Assembly (NCBI GenBank): GCA_030762935.1
Contig: CM060895.1
Location: forward strand, 34,437,501 to 34,501,500
Direction of reading: 5' to 3'
DNA length: 64,000 nt
From: Hymenopus coronatus
Taxonomy: Eukaryota; Arthropoda; Insecta; Mantodea; Hymenopodidae
A model generated the notes under the pieces. The model saw only the letters and a program-made list of their open reading frames with translations. It did no database searches and was not told the origin of the DNA. A program made the translations under genes and the position numbers. Positions 10,220 to 22,863 of this stretch are shown one piece after another; the stretch's first letter is position 1; each line of letters opens with the position of its first letter.

Positions 10220-10880
10220 AATAGTATTTGAAACACATGGGAAATTGCCGTTTTAAGCACTCGGCTGCTATCTTCACCTCTGATGCATAAACCGCTCTCT
10301 CTTTGCCACTTGTTACAACGATTAAATTGCTCTGTTAAGCCAGGAGAAGCTACCCGCGAGATCTAAGATAAATTACAGCGTACTGTTTTAACTATCCGTG
10401 TGATGAGTGCCGTTTACCGGAAATGGGAAAGTTTTTCGTGTCTTCTTTTTTCTCTCCTTGTACTGGCATGTCTACACCAAACAAAAGTGCGGTGCTAACG
10501 AGCCATCGTTTTAATTCGTTTACATTTCAATTGCTATTTTATGTGCGATTTAAAGTAACGTGCAATTTATCCATTAGCCACGCAACGTTAATCCCGGTGC
10601 TTTAGATAATCCGCTGTGCCCTGCTTCTGAAAGCCGTTATGCCACAAATGAATGCTACGCTATTATCAATATGCTTCTGCTGCTCACGTGATATGTGACG
10701 TCACCTCTCACTCGGAATAAAATTCTTCTCTCAACTGCATTATCTCTTTTGTCATACCTTTGTGCCTGAAGCTTTAGCATCCAAGTGTTAAAAACCCTTT
10801 GCCAAGCGTGCTTTTGTACTTGGTGGGTTTTATTTCAAGCAAACCATGAGTCAATATTTCAAAATGTTCTCCTTCTCTGA
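10220..10880. other. Unassigned sequence
   Basis: Moderate GC content and no repeat match inside the window. A small plus-strand open frame at 10423-10605 has no recognisable domain. Confidence 0.4.
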
Positions 10881-10881
10881 T

Positions 10882-11694
10882 TTTGCTTTCTCTAGCCCGT
10901 ATTTGCAACGTATATAATGGATAGAGAAGGTATTATATTCCACTCAAAAATTGGATGTTGAGATTTCACCGGAAATATGTGTTTTGAGGTCCCGTGAGCC
11001 CGAAGAAAGGCATTTTTAGAAAAAGGTCCGAGTAGTTGTGTCTGTCTGAGGACAGCATAGCTCAAAAATGAAAACCCGGTTAAATACCAAATTTTATATC
11101 TTCCAAGAATGCGACACGGAGATTTTCAAGAAAATCCCCACCCCAACTACCCTTTACATGGAACATTTTTCAAAATTTTTGATTTTCTCATAAATGGCCC
11201 TAACGACTTTGATTAAAATACCGTATATTAAATGAAATACATGTTTTCAATGGAATCTTTTATGGAATTAGCATCTGAAGAGCTCTTTATTGTGATTGAC
11301 ATTTGCAGAATTTTGATAACAGCTAAACCGTAAAAGATAGACAAAAACTTACTATACAAAAAATGTAGAGGAGGCTAAAGTACACAATTTATGTCATATA
11401 CATTTTTTTTCGTGGCGGTTTCACCTATGAAAAACTTTTACTTTTCTCATACAGGAATTTGCCAACTCCTATCCATACAAACAAAGGAACTTGAATCACA
11501 TAGCAACCAGCTTTTGACTGGTCAATCACTTTAATCTATGATACTCCCACATTTCGCTTCTACATACAAGATTATTTCTGCTAATTTTTTTCTGGATTAC
11601 AATGAAGTAAATAGAAGCATAAGCTTTTTAAAAATAATTTATTGCAGGGAAGTAGAGAAAGTCATGTGAATGGAACACATCAGATTTTTTTTCT
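10882..11694 (+). mobile_element. Family A repeat, nearly complete
   Basis: Begins TTGCTTTCTCTAGC with a decayed hairpin (ATAATGGATAGAGAAGG) and ends CATGTGAATGGAACACATC-AGATTT. All internal blocks are in order. Confidence 0.9.
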
Positions 11695-11697
11695 ATA

Positions 11698-12460
11698 TTC
11701 TTGATGCTAATTAAAATAAAATTAGCAGAAATGTGTTATTACATGCTCCCTTGTAAGTAAAAGAGAAATAGGGGAGTACCATAGGCTAAAGCGATAGTTA
11801 AGTCGTTGCGATGTGACTGAAATGTCTTTGTTTGTATGACCAGGTATTGACAAATTTCCGTATGAAAAAAGTGTGTATTTTAAAGTGGAAACCAATAACA
11901 GACTCAGAAATGGTCAGATGTACTTAAAAACGTATATGATATAAATTATATGTTTTAACGAGATGTACATTTTTTGTGTAATAACTTTTTGTCTGGCTCT
12001 TACGGTTTACTAGTGATGCAAAATTCAGCAAAATTCATCCAGAATAAAGAGATCTTCAGAAGCTGTTCCCAGAAAGTTCAAGATATACATTTTACTGTTG
12101 ACGTAAATATCTTAAATATATGCTGTTTTAATCAAAATCATTAGTGCCATTTTTGAGAAAATCAAAATTTTCGAACATTTTTCCATGTTAAGTGTAGTTT
12201 GTGTGAGGGATTTTCTTGAAAATATTTGTGTCGCATCCTTGGAAGATACAGAACTGATATATAAGTTCAGTATTTAAGGGACTTTACACTTTTGAGCTAT
12301 GCTACCCACAGACACACACACGTTCATTTTTCTAAAAGTGCTTTATTTGGATTTAGGGGTCCCAAAACATGTATTTCCGGTGATATCTTGCTATCGAATT
12401 TTGGATGCAATACAATACCTTTTCTATACACTATGTACATAGTACGTGTAGAGAAAGTAA
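11698..12460 (-). mobile_element. Family A repeat, missing the non-hairpin end
   Basis: Starts at the GCTAAT(T)...TTAGCAGAAAT block and ends ACATAGTACGTGTAGAGAAA-GTA. It abuts the plus-strand copy 10882-11694, forming an inverted pair with arms of about 760 bp. Confidence 0.9.
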
Positions 12461-12490
12461 AAATGGGATAATTTACACATTGTAAGTACG

Positions 12491-12620
12491 TGAAAGCCGG
12501 TCTAGATCCTTCAGTTGGTTAGGTGTTAGTCTTCGGATTTAAAGATCGCGGGTTCAAACCCTGCCCAGAACGATGTTTTTTATGCGTGCCTAATTGACAC
12601 TGGTACTGTGGTTTTAAGTG
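12491..12620 (+). mobile_element. tRNA-headed SINE
   Basis: GCCGGTCTAGATCCTTCAGT, then GGTTAGGTGTTAG (A-box-like) and GCGGGTTCAAACCCTGCCC (B-box-like with pairing arm). The head is similar to 25556. A short non-tRNA tail follows and no 3' stem closes a tRNA. Confidence 0.6.
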
Positions 12621-12955
12621 AAAATGATTAGACTTTTTAATTATATCATTAAAATATTCCACATACTCTGCAAATCATTTTAAAGTTTTCTCCATTTTTA
12701 AAGACCATCAGTATATTTATTTCACCCATGCGCTACTTTTAAACTTAATTCTCCTTTTTTATGTGTTTTCCTCGGTTTTACATTTTACTTCGCGTTTCAG
12801 TTTTGCTCTGATTTGTATATACATACTTTTAATTGTGCTATCTAAAGACTTAAGGATGGAATTTATGATATGTATTATTCACTAGCTCAAACGATTTCAT
12901 TTATACTGAAATGTAATTAAATAAAAAAAAAGGGGGATATTTTAAAACCAACAAC
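12621..12955. other. Unassigned AT-rich sequence
   Basis: Nothing recognised. Confidence 0.4.
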
Positions 12956-12959
12956 TTCA

Positions 12960-13804
12960 TAAAAACAGAACTCAGACGTGTTCCATTGCACATGCCTTTC
13001 TCTGCAGCTCTGTAACAAATTATTCTTCTAATTAGTTCATGCTAATCAAGATAAACATTATTAGAACTAGTATTACTAGTTAATTCCTTGTAAGTAGAAG
13101 GGAGACAAGAGAATGCACTAGGCTAAAGCGATAGACAAATTTTCTGAAAGCTGGTTGCTGTGTGATTGAAATCCACTTCTTTGCATGCGCAGGAGTTTAC
13201 AAATTCCGGTATTGTGAAAGTTTAAGTATTTTAAAACTGAAACCAATAACGAGGAATATTTCGGAAACAGTAAACTCCACGAAAAAATATGTATGGCATA
13301 AATTATGTTTTAACAGATCTACACTTTTTGTGCAGAAAGTTTTTGTCCATCTCATACGGCTTATCAGTTATTGAAAAGTCATCCAGAATGAAGAGGCCTT
13401 CAGAGGCTATTACTAGAAAATCCAAGATATAAATTTTATTTTTTATGTAAATATCGTTAATGAATGGAAATTTAACCATAATCGTTAGAGCCATTTTTGA
13501 AAACATCGAAATGTTCTATTTTTTTCCATGTAAAGGGTAGTTGGGGGCGGGGGATTTTTTTGAAAATCTTCTTGGAAGATACCCAATTTAAATACTATGT
13601 TTAATATTTAACGGAATTTCCATTTTTGAGCTATGCAGCCCACAGCTATTCACTCGGAATGTTTTCTAAAAAATTATAGAAATGTTCTTTATTTATTCAC
13701 AGGGTCTCAAAACATGTATTTTCGGTGAAATCTCGGTATAGCATTTTTAGCTGCAATGCAATACCTTCTCTGTACACTAGGTACATAGTACTGTAGAGAA
13801 AGTA
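12960..13804 (-). mobile_element. Family A repeat, nearly full length
   Basis: CTCAGACGTGTTCCATTGCA at the left end, internal blocks in order, and TACATAGTACTGTAGAGAAAG at the hairpin end (half of the palindrome decayed). Confidence 0.88.
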
Positions 13805-14084
13805 ACAATTTACTTCTCAACTAATAACATTAACTTAAACCACATCTCTACTTTACTTTCACTGCACTAAAGTAATGACACTTCCAAACCTCTCTGACAA
13901 ATATGCATTCGCAAGGAAGTTCTTAAAATCAGAATGTTCTTTCCTGATTAAAACTATTTAACTGTAGAAGCTGAGAACCAGAATTTTCAGCTTTTGCAAT
14001 CATTGCTTTGCTCGTATAAAATATGCCATGCATGTAAATAGCTTTAAAATTAAAATAGTAATAAAATTCGGTCCTGGTATATCT

Positions 14085-14190
14085 TAGAGGCGAATTCCCA
14101 TATACTTAGATTTACTAGCACATAAAAGAACTTATCAGGGACAAAATTCCGAACATGGGCGGCCCTGATATAATCCTGACAGTTGCCGGT
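14085..14190 (+). mobile_element. SINE fragment, family S7
   Basis: TAGATTTACTAGCACATAAA, AGAACTTATCAGGGACAAAA and GGCGGCCCTGATATAATCCTG align with 43425-43510 and, inverted, with 51520-51600. Confidence 0.6.
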
Positions 14191-14304
14191 GGCGTTAACA
14201 AATATTTGTGATATTTTTGTACCCTTGTGAAGCTCTGATACTTCTCAAAGTCAAATATACTCCCTCGTTAGAATGCTTGTGAAATGCTGATGAATAGGGT
14301 ATGT

Positions 14305-14510
14305 AGGGAATATAGTTCCAAAACGAAAACGTCATTAAATACCAAATGTGATATTTAAGTTTAGCAATTTCCGAGAGTACGACACTAAGATTATCAAGAA
14401 AATCCTTCCACATACGCTTTACCTGGAACATTTTTCGAAATCTTTAGTTTTCTCAAAAATGCCTTTAATTATTTTTAATAAAATACCTACCATTTGTTTA
14501 AGCTACTTTT
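14305..14510 (+). mobile_element. Family A fragment
   Basis: AACGAAAACGTCATTAAATA, GAGAGTACGACACTAAGAT and TACCTGGAACATTTTTCG follow the family A internal order. Both ends are missing. Confidence 0.75.
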
Positions 14511-15290
14511 ACGAATCTCGCTTACGACGAGTTACCCAGACAAGATTTCTTTCGGAGAAGAAAGAAACCTTATCCTTAGAAAACGAATGTCAACTAACTT
14601 TAAGCTCATTTCACCGATTTCATTCATCATCCAATATGACCAAATGGGTTAAAGGTCCCTAAACTATTTTAAAAAAAAAAAAGGTTCGTGATTGCAAAAA
14701 GTCGGTTTCTGGGAACAAAATGCTCCAAAGTAAACGAAACATGGTGAATATTTGATTCCATGTTCAGCGAAATAACTGCATTTAACTCCTGAAGCTTGTG
14801 ACGATAAAGTTCTATTATGTCATGCGCATGCGCTAGGAAGCAGCCGGATCGGAAACTATTACATGCCTATGCCGCTCGCTAGTAATAAACGATATATCGA
14901 CATAATAACGAGTGGTAATGCGATAAAGGGGACGCTTCCAGAATTTCGATGCGAGTTGGTTTTTATGGCTTTGGCTGTTAGCATAAGTTCCGAAACGAGA
15001 TAAAAAGGCGTGGTAAGCGGGCGTATCAGGCTTGCCCTCTTTTACAGTTTTATTTTACTGCACTCGCACCCCATACATCAGAGATGAGTCTCAGCACATT
15101 GCACAAGAAGCAAACATTAATGAAAAACTTGCACTGACTTATAACGTTCTTCCCAAACTTCACAATTCCGAGAAAGGATTATTCAAATAACGAAAACGTT
15201 GCTGGGAGGTTGGAGAATACTAAGAAAAGAACTCACTTTGTGTTTGAAAGAGAGTTTGTGATTTCCTAAAAAACTGCGGTTTGTAGCAAT
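14511..15290. other. Unassigned sequence, partly GC-rich
   Basis: 14820-15080 is richer in CG dinucleotides than its surroundings (for example GCATGCGCTAGGAAGC). No open frame or repeat is recognised. Confidence 0.4.
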
Positions 15291-15294
15291 ATTT

Positions 15295-16285
15295 TTATGT
15301 GAAGTCCATAGTTTATATGTGGGTTTCCACAATTTAATGTGTGAATTAGTACAATTTTATATGAGAATTCTTACAATTTGATATGTGAATTCTTACAGTT
15401 TTCTATGTGAATTTCTACAATCTGTTGTGTGAATTACTACAATTTGATATGTGAATTCTTACAGTTTTCTATGTGAATTCTTACAGTTTTCTATGTGAAT
15501 TTCTACAATTTTATGTGTGAATTACTTCAATTTCATATGAAAATTCTTCAATTTGATATGTGAATTCTTACAGTTTTCTATGTCAATTTCTACAATGTTA
15601 TGTGTGAATTATTACAATTTTGTATGAGAATTCTTCAATTTGATATGTGAATTCTTACAGTTTTATATGTGAATTTCTATAGTTTTATGTGTGAATTACT
15701 ACAGTTTTATATGTGAATTTCTACAATTTGACATGAGAAGTCTTATAATTTGGTGTATGCATTCTTACAGGTTTATATGTGTATCTCTATAATTTGATAT
15801 ATTTTCACAATATTGATATGTGAATTTCTGTAATTTTATATGCAAGTTCTTATATTACTGAGGTACAAATTTATATAATTTGATTGTGAATTCCTACAAT
15901 ATTTATGTGTGAATTTCAGTAATGTTATATGTGAATTCTTACAATTTCTGTTATTTGATATGTGAATTCTCACAATATAGATATGTGTATGTCTATAATT
16001 TTTATGTAAATATTGATATTTGAATGTGTAATTTGATACATGTGTGAAATCTTACAATATTAATATTTTAATTTCAATAATGTGATATATGTTACTCTTA
16101 CTATATTGATAAACGAATTTCTATAATTTTATATAATTCTTAGAATATTTTATGTAAATTCCATAATTTGAATTAAGAATGCTTATAATATTGTGAATGT
16201 TTACAGCTGCGTTATTATTACAGTTACATATGAGAACTCTTATAATACTGATATGTGAAAAGTTCGATAACTTGATATGTGATTT
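15295..16285. repeat. Degenerate 22-bp tandem array
   Basis: About 45 tandem units. A typical unit has an ATATGTGAATTC core followed by TTACAATT or CTACAATT, spaced at 22 bp with occasional 1-3 bp slips. The left half is well preserved and units decay towards the right. The period is not a multiple of 3, so no long frame exists. Confidence 0.93.
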
Positions 16286-16377
16286 CCAATGGAAATTAGA
16301 GGATTGGTTTTTTAAATTATCTCACATATATTCAAATTGTACCTCTTTATAAATTTATAAGTGTAGATATGAAACAG

Positions 16378-17088
16378 AGAGCTTTACCTGTTCTGTAAAC
16401 GACATATTCTTATAAGAGATTGTTATTTTATGTACATCTTGCTAATCGAGATAAACTTTAGTAGAAATGACCTTATTATTTAATTCCTTGTAAGTAGGAG
16501 GGAAATAGGACACTAGGCTAAAACGATAGTAAAATGTTTTAAAAGCTGATCAAATGTGATACAATTGAAGTTCGGTTCCCTTTGCATGGCAAGGAATAAA
16601 ACAAATCACGTATGAAACGAATTATATTTCGGGAATCATTTACTCTACAAAAAATATCTGACATAATCTGTGTTTTTTAACGAGATCTTTAGTTTTTATG
16701 CAGCAAGATTTTGTATTTCTCTTACGGTTTACCAGTTATGCAAAATACATTTAAAGTGAAAAGGACTCGGAGGTATTCCCGGAAAATTCAAGATATACAT
16801 TTAATTTGTTACAAGAATATCTTAAACTTACGGTATTATAATCAAAATCGTTAGTCATTTTTGAAAAACGTTCCATGTAAAGGGTAGTTAGATGAACACA
16901 TTTGTGTCGCATTCTTGGAAGACGCCGAACTAAACATATCAGCTTTGTATTTAACGAACTCTTCGTTTTTGAGATATACTGTTCACATACACACGCACGG
17001 ACACCTCAAAACATGTGTTTCCGGTGAAATCTAGGTAACGAATTTTTGAGAGCTATTGAGCATTGTAGCACGGATATCCAGAAAGTAA
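16378..17088 (-). mobile_element. Family A repeat
   Basis: GCTAATCGAGATAAACTTTA, TCTTACGGTTTACCAGTTAT, CGCATTCTTGGAAGACG and CCGGTGAAATCTAGG blocks are in order. It ends in a decayed hairpin and AGAAAGTAAAAA. Confidence 0.88.
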
Positions 17089-17538
17089 AAAAAACGATTT
17101 GACATTACTAAATAATAACAAAGGGTATCAATATATAATCTACTCGCATTCTTTTCGGCCAGCACGCGGGAGAAATGCATCAAGCGGCACCGTTCCCCCT
17201 CCTACAAGTTCTAGCCGTAAAGAATGAACTGCAATACTCCATTTACATTAGTTACTTTACCTAACTCTATTTCTCAACTTGCTCGCCATTCTATCTCACT
17301 ATTTATTATCACGTGGTACCGCTTTCTCAATGCAGATGGTATACTCTTCCACCGCTAAAGATCTGAGTCAAGATGTCACTGTCACCTTGAGATCTTCATT
17401 GTTTGGGAAATCTTTTCCACCTAAAAAGTCATGTACGGTGTCTAAAGTGAAACATTGGTTTTTCTGAATTCTTTTATCAACATTTGCTTTCAACTCCTCC
17501 ATAACGATTGATGAACTTCCACTTCAATATTGCCATAT
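17089..17538. other. Unassigned sequence
   Basis: No gene or repeat recognised. Confidence 0.4.
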
Positions 17539-17539
17539 G

Positions 17540-17690
17540 TGGGATCTGTGGTGGACAAAGCGGCGCAGAGGCAGGTTCTCCAGTTTCCCCCACCATCGCA
17601 TTCCACCGGTGCTCCATCTTCATTCCATATATCATCAGTGTCAACGCCTGCAGCGCTATGTGCAATAAAATTGGGTGTTAACCACTTAAA
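17540..17690 (+). mobile_element. SINE body, subfamily S1a (head truncated)
   Basis: TATGTGGGATCTGTGGTGGA, GGCGCAGAGGCAGG, CATCGCATTCCACCGGTGC and CAGCGCTATGTGCAATAAAA match 51130-51315 and 49505-49700. The tRNA-like head is missing. Confidence 0.8.
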
Positions 17691-17979
17691 GAAAACAACA
17701 AAACAAAGCAACAACAAAATCCGATCTTTGACGTGCACACTGGTTCTTCCGTGATTACTCGTAAATTATATCCCATTTCCTCACTGAAGGCAATAATTGC
17801 ATTATCACCATAAATTTGCGTTATTTGCCTATGACCAAACATTTTGCGCATTCAAAAAAAGAAAAACGAATAAGTTCTTTGGCGGTAAAAAAAAAAGTAT
17901 AACATTGGCATAGAAAAACTGATAACACGTGATAATAATACATGTCTTGACAGAATGAAAATACGTTGAGAAGTATATA

Positions 17980-18205
17980 TATTTAGCTTAACGTCCTTTA
18001 ACCTAGTTGGTCATATCAGACGATGAAATCGTAGAATGACGCTCAAATTATTTCGAGGTCCATGGAACTTAAAGTTACTCGACATTCGTCTTCTCAGGAT
18101 AAGTCAAAAACCCGAAAAAAGAAAAAATCTTATCCGAATAACTCACCCAAAGCGAACTTCTGAATGTGCGGCACACACCATACTACCCAGGCAGGCTATA
18201 GTAAG
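17980..18205 (-). mobile_element. tRNA-derived SINE, family S4
   Basis: Shares TAACGTCCTTTAACCTAGTT, GTCATAT, GACGCTCAAAT, AAGTTACTCGACATTCGTC and AACCCGAAAAAAG with 8125-8340. The tRNA-like head at the right is decayed. Confidence 0.7.
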
Positions 18206-18690
18206 GTACTGTAACTTTGTAAATAAAGGTTTATGTTGATATCGTTCATATTATTTAATTATGCCAAATCGTTCGTTACTTTCTAGGTGAGCCTGGTACA
18301 TTGGTGTAGAATATACCTGAAGAAAAAGATGGTAAAGTGAATAGTGGCGCATATCGCAACAGACTGGATGGAGTTCATTGTTGTTGATGGAGACAGGTTC
18401 GATATTAAGCAGGATGGAATGTTGTAACTGGTGATGAATGAAAGCAGGGAATGGCTGAGACAGCGCCTCCGTCCCCACCACAGAGAGATACATCAGCAAC
18501 ACTATATTAAAAGAGCAAGCTCCGACAACACGCACTTTTGATTGATGGACTGACTAGCACTTCTCAGGGTCCTGCAACGCAAATCATAATACTTCCCAAG
18601 TGATTTTCAATCACAGCATCACTTACAACACGTAACTGTATCCCTAAATCCATTCAAGCAGAATATCACAATCGTTTTTTATCATCATTA
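18206..18690. other. Unassigned sequence
   Basis: A 94-codon minus-strand frame (18251-18535) has a hydrophobic start but no family I recognise and no splice or promoter evidence. Confidence 0.35.
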
Positions 18691-18694
18691 TTAC

Positions 18695-19548
18695 TTTTTA
18701 CTTTCTCTACATGTACTAGTGTATAGAGAAGGTAGTGTATTCCGCCCAAAAATCCCATTCCGAGATTTCACCGGAAATTATGTTTTGGGTCCCCCTGAAC
18801 CCAAAAAAAGCATTTTTGGAAAAAGGTCCATGTGTGTTCTTGGGTGCGTCTGTATGTGTGTGTGTTTATGAACAGCATAGCTCAAAAACGAAAAGACCGT
18901 TGATATTTAAGTTTGGTATCTTCCAAGGATGTGACAGGAAGATTTTAAAGAAAATCCCCCCACCCCAAACTACCCTTTACAAGGAAAAAATTTCCAAAAT
19001 ATTGAGTTTCTCAAAAATAGCTGTAACGATTTTCATTAAAATATCTTATATTAAAATATTTACATGCCAAATATAATGTATACCTTGAATTTTCTGGGAA
19101 TAGCCTCTAAAAGACCTCTTTATTCTGGATGATTTTTATTGAATTTTGCATAACTGGTAAACCGTAAGAGATGGACAAAAACTTACCACAAAAAATATGT
19201 AGAGCATGTTAAAACACACAATTTATGTTATATACATTTTTCACGGAGTTCATCGTTTTTGAGATATTCCTTGTTATTGGTTTCAGCTTTGAAAAACTTA
19301 AATTTCTCATGCAGGAATTTGTCAGCTCCTGTTCATGCAAACAAAGAAACTTCAGTGACATAGCAATCAGCTTTTGATTGTCACTTTAACCTATGGTACT
19401 CCCTTATTTCGCTTCTACTTACAAGGAAGCAAGTAATAAGACTATTTCTGCTAATTTTTGTTGATTAGCAGTAAGTAAACAGTAGCATAAGCTTTCTAAC
19501 AATAATTTTCTGCAGAGATGTCATGGAATGGAACACATCAGATTTTGT
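18695..19548 (+). mobile_element. Family A repeat, nearly full length
   Basis: TTTACTTTCTCTACATG with hairpin remnant TAGTGTATAGAGAAGG, GT tract at 18850-18862, and ends GAATGGAACACATCAGATTT. Directly followed by an S2 SINE. Confidence 0.92.
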
Positions 19549-19551
19549 TTA

Positions 19552-19819
19552 TTGTTTCATTTGTATAGTCCCCTTTAACTTCAATGGTCATATCGGGGGC
19601 TTTGACTTATGAAACAACTTATATGATCACAGTTGTCATTAGGTTTATCATTTTATATCATTAAACACACGGATATTCACTCTCATTCATACTTCAATAC
19701 TCTGTGGAGGACAGGGAATAATTCTGGTTAAAGAAACATATCTCGTCCCAGTCGGGAATTGAGCCCAGGAGCTCCAGGTGAGAAATCAGCTCGCTGACCA
19801 CTTGACCACGGAGGCAGTC
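19552..19819 (-). mobile_element. tRNA-derived SINE, family S2
   Basis: Reverse complement of the 26006 copy: GTATAGTCCCCTTTAAC, AATGGTCATAT, TAATTCTGGTTAAAGAAA, TCGGGAATTGAGCCC (B-box complement) and GACCACTTGACCACGGAGGC (head). It lies just after a family A end. Confidence 0.85.
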
Positions 19820-19902
19820 CCCATCATTATTATTTCTCTCTTAAATACTCCATATTTCACTTGCAATTGAATATATTATGCACATCTGGTACCACGCGCA
19901 AA

Positions 19903-19907
19903 TATAA

Positions 19908-19990
<83 letters not shown>

Positions 19991-20205
19991 CGCTGCAGGC
20001 CTTACAAGCTACCAACATAACTGTCGGCCTCTCGCCCAGAGTGGGCGATCATCTAACCGATACGGGGAGGTGATGTGGCCAGCGTCACGCATCCCACAAT
20101 CGGAATGTGCTATCATGCCCATCGCAGTTCCAAACTCTGAAACTATCTTTCACTTAAAAGCCAGTATCATAACCACTACGATGGAGAGGTACGCTGTAAT
20201 ATGCC
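19903..20205 (-). mobile_element. SINE-like element with AAT tail, family S5
   Basis: Microsatellite (AAT)n at 19905-19988 corresponds to a 3' tail on the minus strand. The body contains GCCTCTCGCCCAGAGTGGGC. The right end in reverse reads CCATCGTAGTGGTTATGATA, an A-box-like start. A single copy in the window, so the class is inferred. Confidence 0.5.
19905..19988. repeat. AAT microsatellite
   Basis: About 27 units with one interruption (AAAAAT). The plus-strand open frame through it is a poly-Asn artefact. Confidence 0.97.
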
Positions 20206-20214
20206 CCTTCGTTT

Positions 20215-20405
20215 TTCGTGTTATGCTCTCGAATGGTTGATAAATTAGTCAGTGGCGTACTGGCACTTCAGAAACTTATAGTCGTTACTTCGACATTTCA
20301 ATAAACATACCATAAGTCTCCTATCTCAAATTACTTATTTAAGTAATCTACATATTCTGGGAAAATATTTCGGTATAGTTCATTAATATCCTGTATATGT
20401 GGTAG
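20215..20405 (+). repeat. Dispersed repeat, family C
   Basis: ATCTCAAATTACTTAT, AAATATTTCGGTATAGTTCA and TTAATATCCTGTATATG match 8840-8907. Confidence 0.5.
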
Positions 20406-20409
20406 AGGA

Positions 20410-20515
20410 AGTAATAAAAAGATCAGCGTTTATAACAATAATTTCAAAGAAGATATATAGGCGTTAACGCTAGAGACTAGAGAAAGCCATGTGAAGGTAG
20501 CACATTAGACTTACA
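20410..20515 (+). mobile_element. Family A end remnant
   Basis: TAGAGAAAGCCATGTGAAGG, then AGCACATTAGAC, a mutated version of the family's non-hairpin end. Confidence 0.55.
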
Positions 20516-20519
20516 CGTT

Positions 20520-21685
20520 TACTTATTTTACGAAATAAGTGAAACATAGCACAGCCTTAAAACAAAAGTTGCAATATGTGAAGCTTCTTCTCCAAAGAGA
20601 CTATAACGCTTACAAACACGGAAGACGGTTTTCATTGAGAAGACAATTGCTTTAGATGTGTATTGTGTCAGTTGGTACATTCCCAAAGTATAGCTACACT
20701 GTGCTGGGAACATGTCAACTGATGTCACGTGACCGAAAGCAATTTACTTGCGGTAAACAGAAAGGGAGTCACGTTTCTCCAGTTTGTTGTCTTTTGCACT
20801 GAACTAAATGATATATTGTGTTCCTTGCAATGTGATGTATTCCAACGTGTTCTATAGCAGTACAATGTTTGCTTCCCATTTACTTTATTAACTCTGAGGA
20901 GCCAATCAATCAAGTATCCCAGCTTCAAACTGTATCAGGTATCAAGCTTCAAGAGAACCCCAGTGTTCAACATACTGCGTCGCTTTTAACTGTTGTTTAT
21001 GACTATAGCTCGGTTTTGGGTTTCGAAGCACATACAGTTGCGAACATACAGAGCAGTCCGCGGTTTAAAGAGAGGGTGTGGGGAAGGGGATCATAGTGTA
21101 AACATGCACATGTTGAGGTATAATCTGTTTCAAAAATAGCTCATTACATATATTGACATCATGTGCATCGTTCTAATGCACAAAGTAAACAATAAAACAA
21201 TTATTTGATGATAAAAACGTCTTCTGCTTTTACAAATAAAAGTGTAAAACTTGATATAAAAATTCAGGATAGTAATATGTAGAACTTTGAAAAGACAATG
21301 AATATAAATCAACCAAACTCATTTAGAATTCATTGCACTGAAATACAAGATACATATTTACTGCATAGAAAGAAAAGACTCTCCTCATGTCACTCAAAAT
21401 ATATTTGAATCGTCCATAAGTTTGTTCAGTTTCGGAAGCCTGCCTGCCCTTTCGTATTTTCGACAGTTTTCAATCCGTATTCTCTTTCAGTGCTCACTGG
21501 TTTATCTATTATCAGGAACTGAACGATTCCAGGCAGTGAGCAATGCTAGATAGTGCGACACGTTTCGAAACGGGCTATAGAGACCACACTCACTCCATCA
21601 CCTCATACTTATACTCTGTGTGCAGCGAACCTCAATCCGGCAATTTTGTGACCTTGGATCGGTGCAAATTATACTCAGGTAGCCA
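20520..21685. other. Unassigned sequence
   Basis: No gene or repeat is recognised in this 1.1-kb stretch. Short open frames on both strands lack any domain. Confidence 0.4.
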
Positions 21686-21689
21686 AACT

Positions 21690-21841
21690 GCCCCGTATTT
21701 AATATGTGAGTGCTAATAGAGTTGCAGAACTCAAGTGCTATTTCAAGTTAAAAACTGATAGTGAGGGACTAGCATTGGCGACCTTCGTTTCACCCCTCTC
21801 AATGAGCGGGACCGTTTCACTGCCTCCGCTGATCAGCGGAG

Positions 21842-21927
<86 letters not shown>

Positions 21928-21949
21928 TATCATCATCATTATCATTATT
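21690..21949 (+). repeat. TTA microsatellite, possibly a SINE tail
   Basis: About 30 TTA units from 21842, then CAT/TAT-rich sequence. The preceding 150 bp (ending CTCCGCTGATCAGCGGAGA, a short palindrome) may be the SINE body. No second copy is available for comparison. Confidence 0.6.
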
Positions 21950-22023
21950 CGTTTTTGCTACAAATTTGAAGCGTTTCCAAACATGGCTTCTTCCGGTTTT
22001 ATATTCTAACCGATAAACCCCAT

Positions 22024-22863
22024 TTATTACTTTCTCAATAGGTACTATGTACTTAGTGTATAGAGAAGGTATTGTATTGCACCGAAAAATTTGATACGGA
22101 GATTTCACCGGAAATATACGTTTTGAGATCATCTGAATCCAAAAAAAAGCATTTTTTAGAAAAATGTCCGTGTGTGTGTGTGTGTCTGTGGGCAGCATAG
22201 CTCAAAAATGAAAATACCGTTAAAAACCAAACTAATTTGGTATATTCCAAGGATGCGACACGAAGATTTCCAAGAACCCGCACTCCCAACTACCCTTTAC
22301 ATGGAAAAAATTTCGAAAATGTTGATTTTCTTAAAAATGACTAACTATTTTGATTAAAAGCTCTTATATTTCAGATATTTACTTGCCAAATAAAATGTAT
22401 ATCTTGAATTTTCTGGGAATAGCCGCAAAAGACATCTTTATTCTAGATTATTTTTATTGAATTTTGCTTAACTGGTAAACCGTAAGACTAGGCAAAAACT
22501 TACTACACCAACAATGTAGATTACGATAAAACACACAATTTATATCATATACATTTTTTTCATGGAGTTGATCGGTTTTAAGATATTCCTTGTTATTGGT
22601 TTCAGCTTTAAAAATCTCATACTTTTCTCGTACAGAAATTTGTCAACTGCTGTCTATATAAAGGAACTTCAGTCACATAGCAACCAGCTTTTGACTATCA
22701 CGTTAACCTATTGTACTCCCTTATTTCGCTTCTATTTACAAGGAAGCAAGTAATAAGACTAGTTCTGTTAATTTTTCTCGATTAGCATGGAGTAAATAGA
22801 AGCATAAGCTTTTTAAGAGTAATTTGTTGCAGAGAAGTAGAGAAAGTCATCAGATTCTTTTTT
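22024..22863 (+). mobile_element. Family A repeat, nearly full length
   Basis: ACTTTCTCAATAGG, hairpin TACTATGTACTTAGTGTATA, GT tract 22169-22187, then all internal blocks. The end shows GTAGAGAAAGTCATCAGATTC, lacking the GTGAATGGAACA segment. Confidence 0.92.

Noticed and set aside
14990..15020. TATA-like promoter (GATAAAAAGGCG) in the CpG-richer patch
   Set aside because: No downstream gene, initiator or conserved context could be identified.
19861..22198. Poly-Asn and poly-Tyr open frames
   Set aside because: Translation of AAT/TTA microsatellites.
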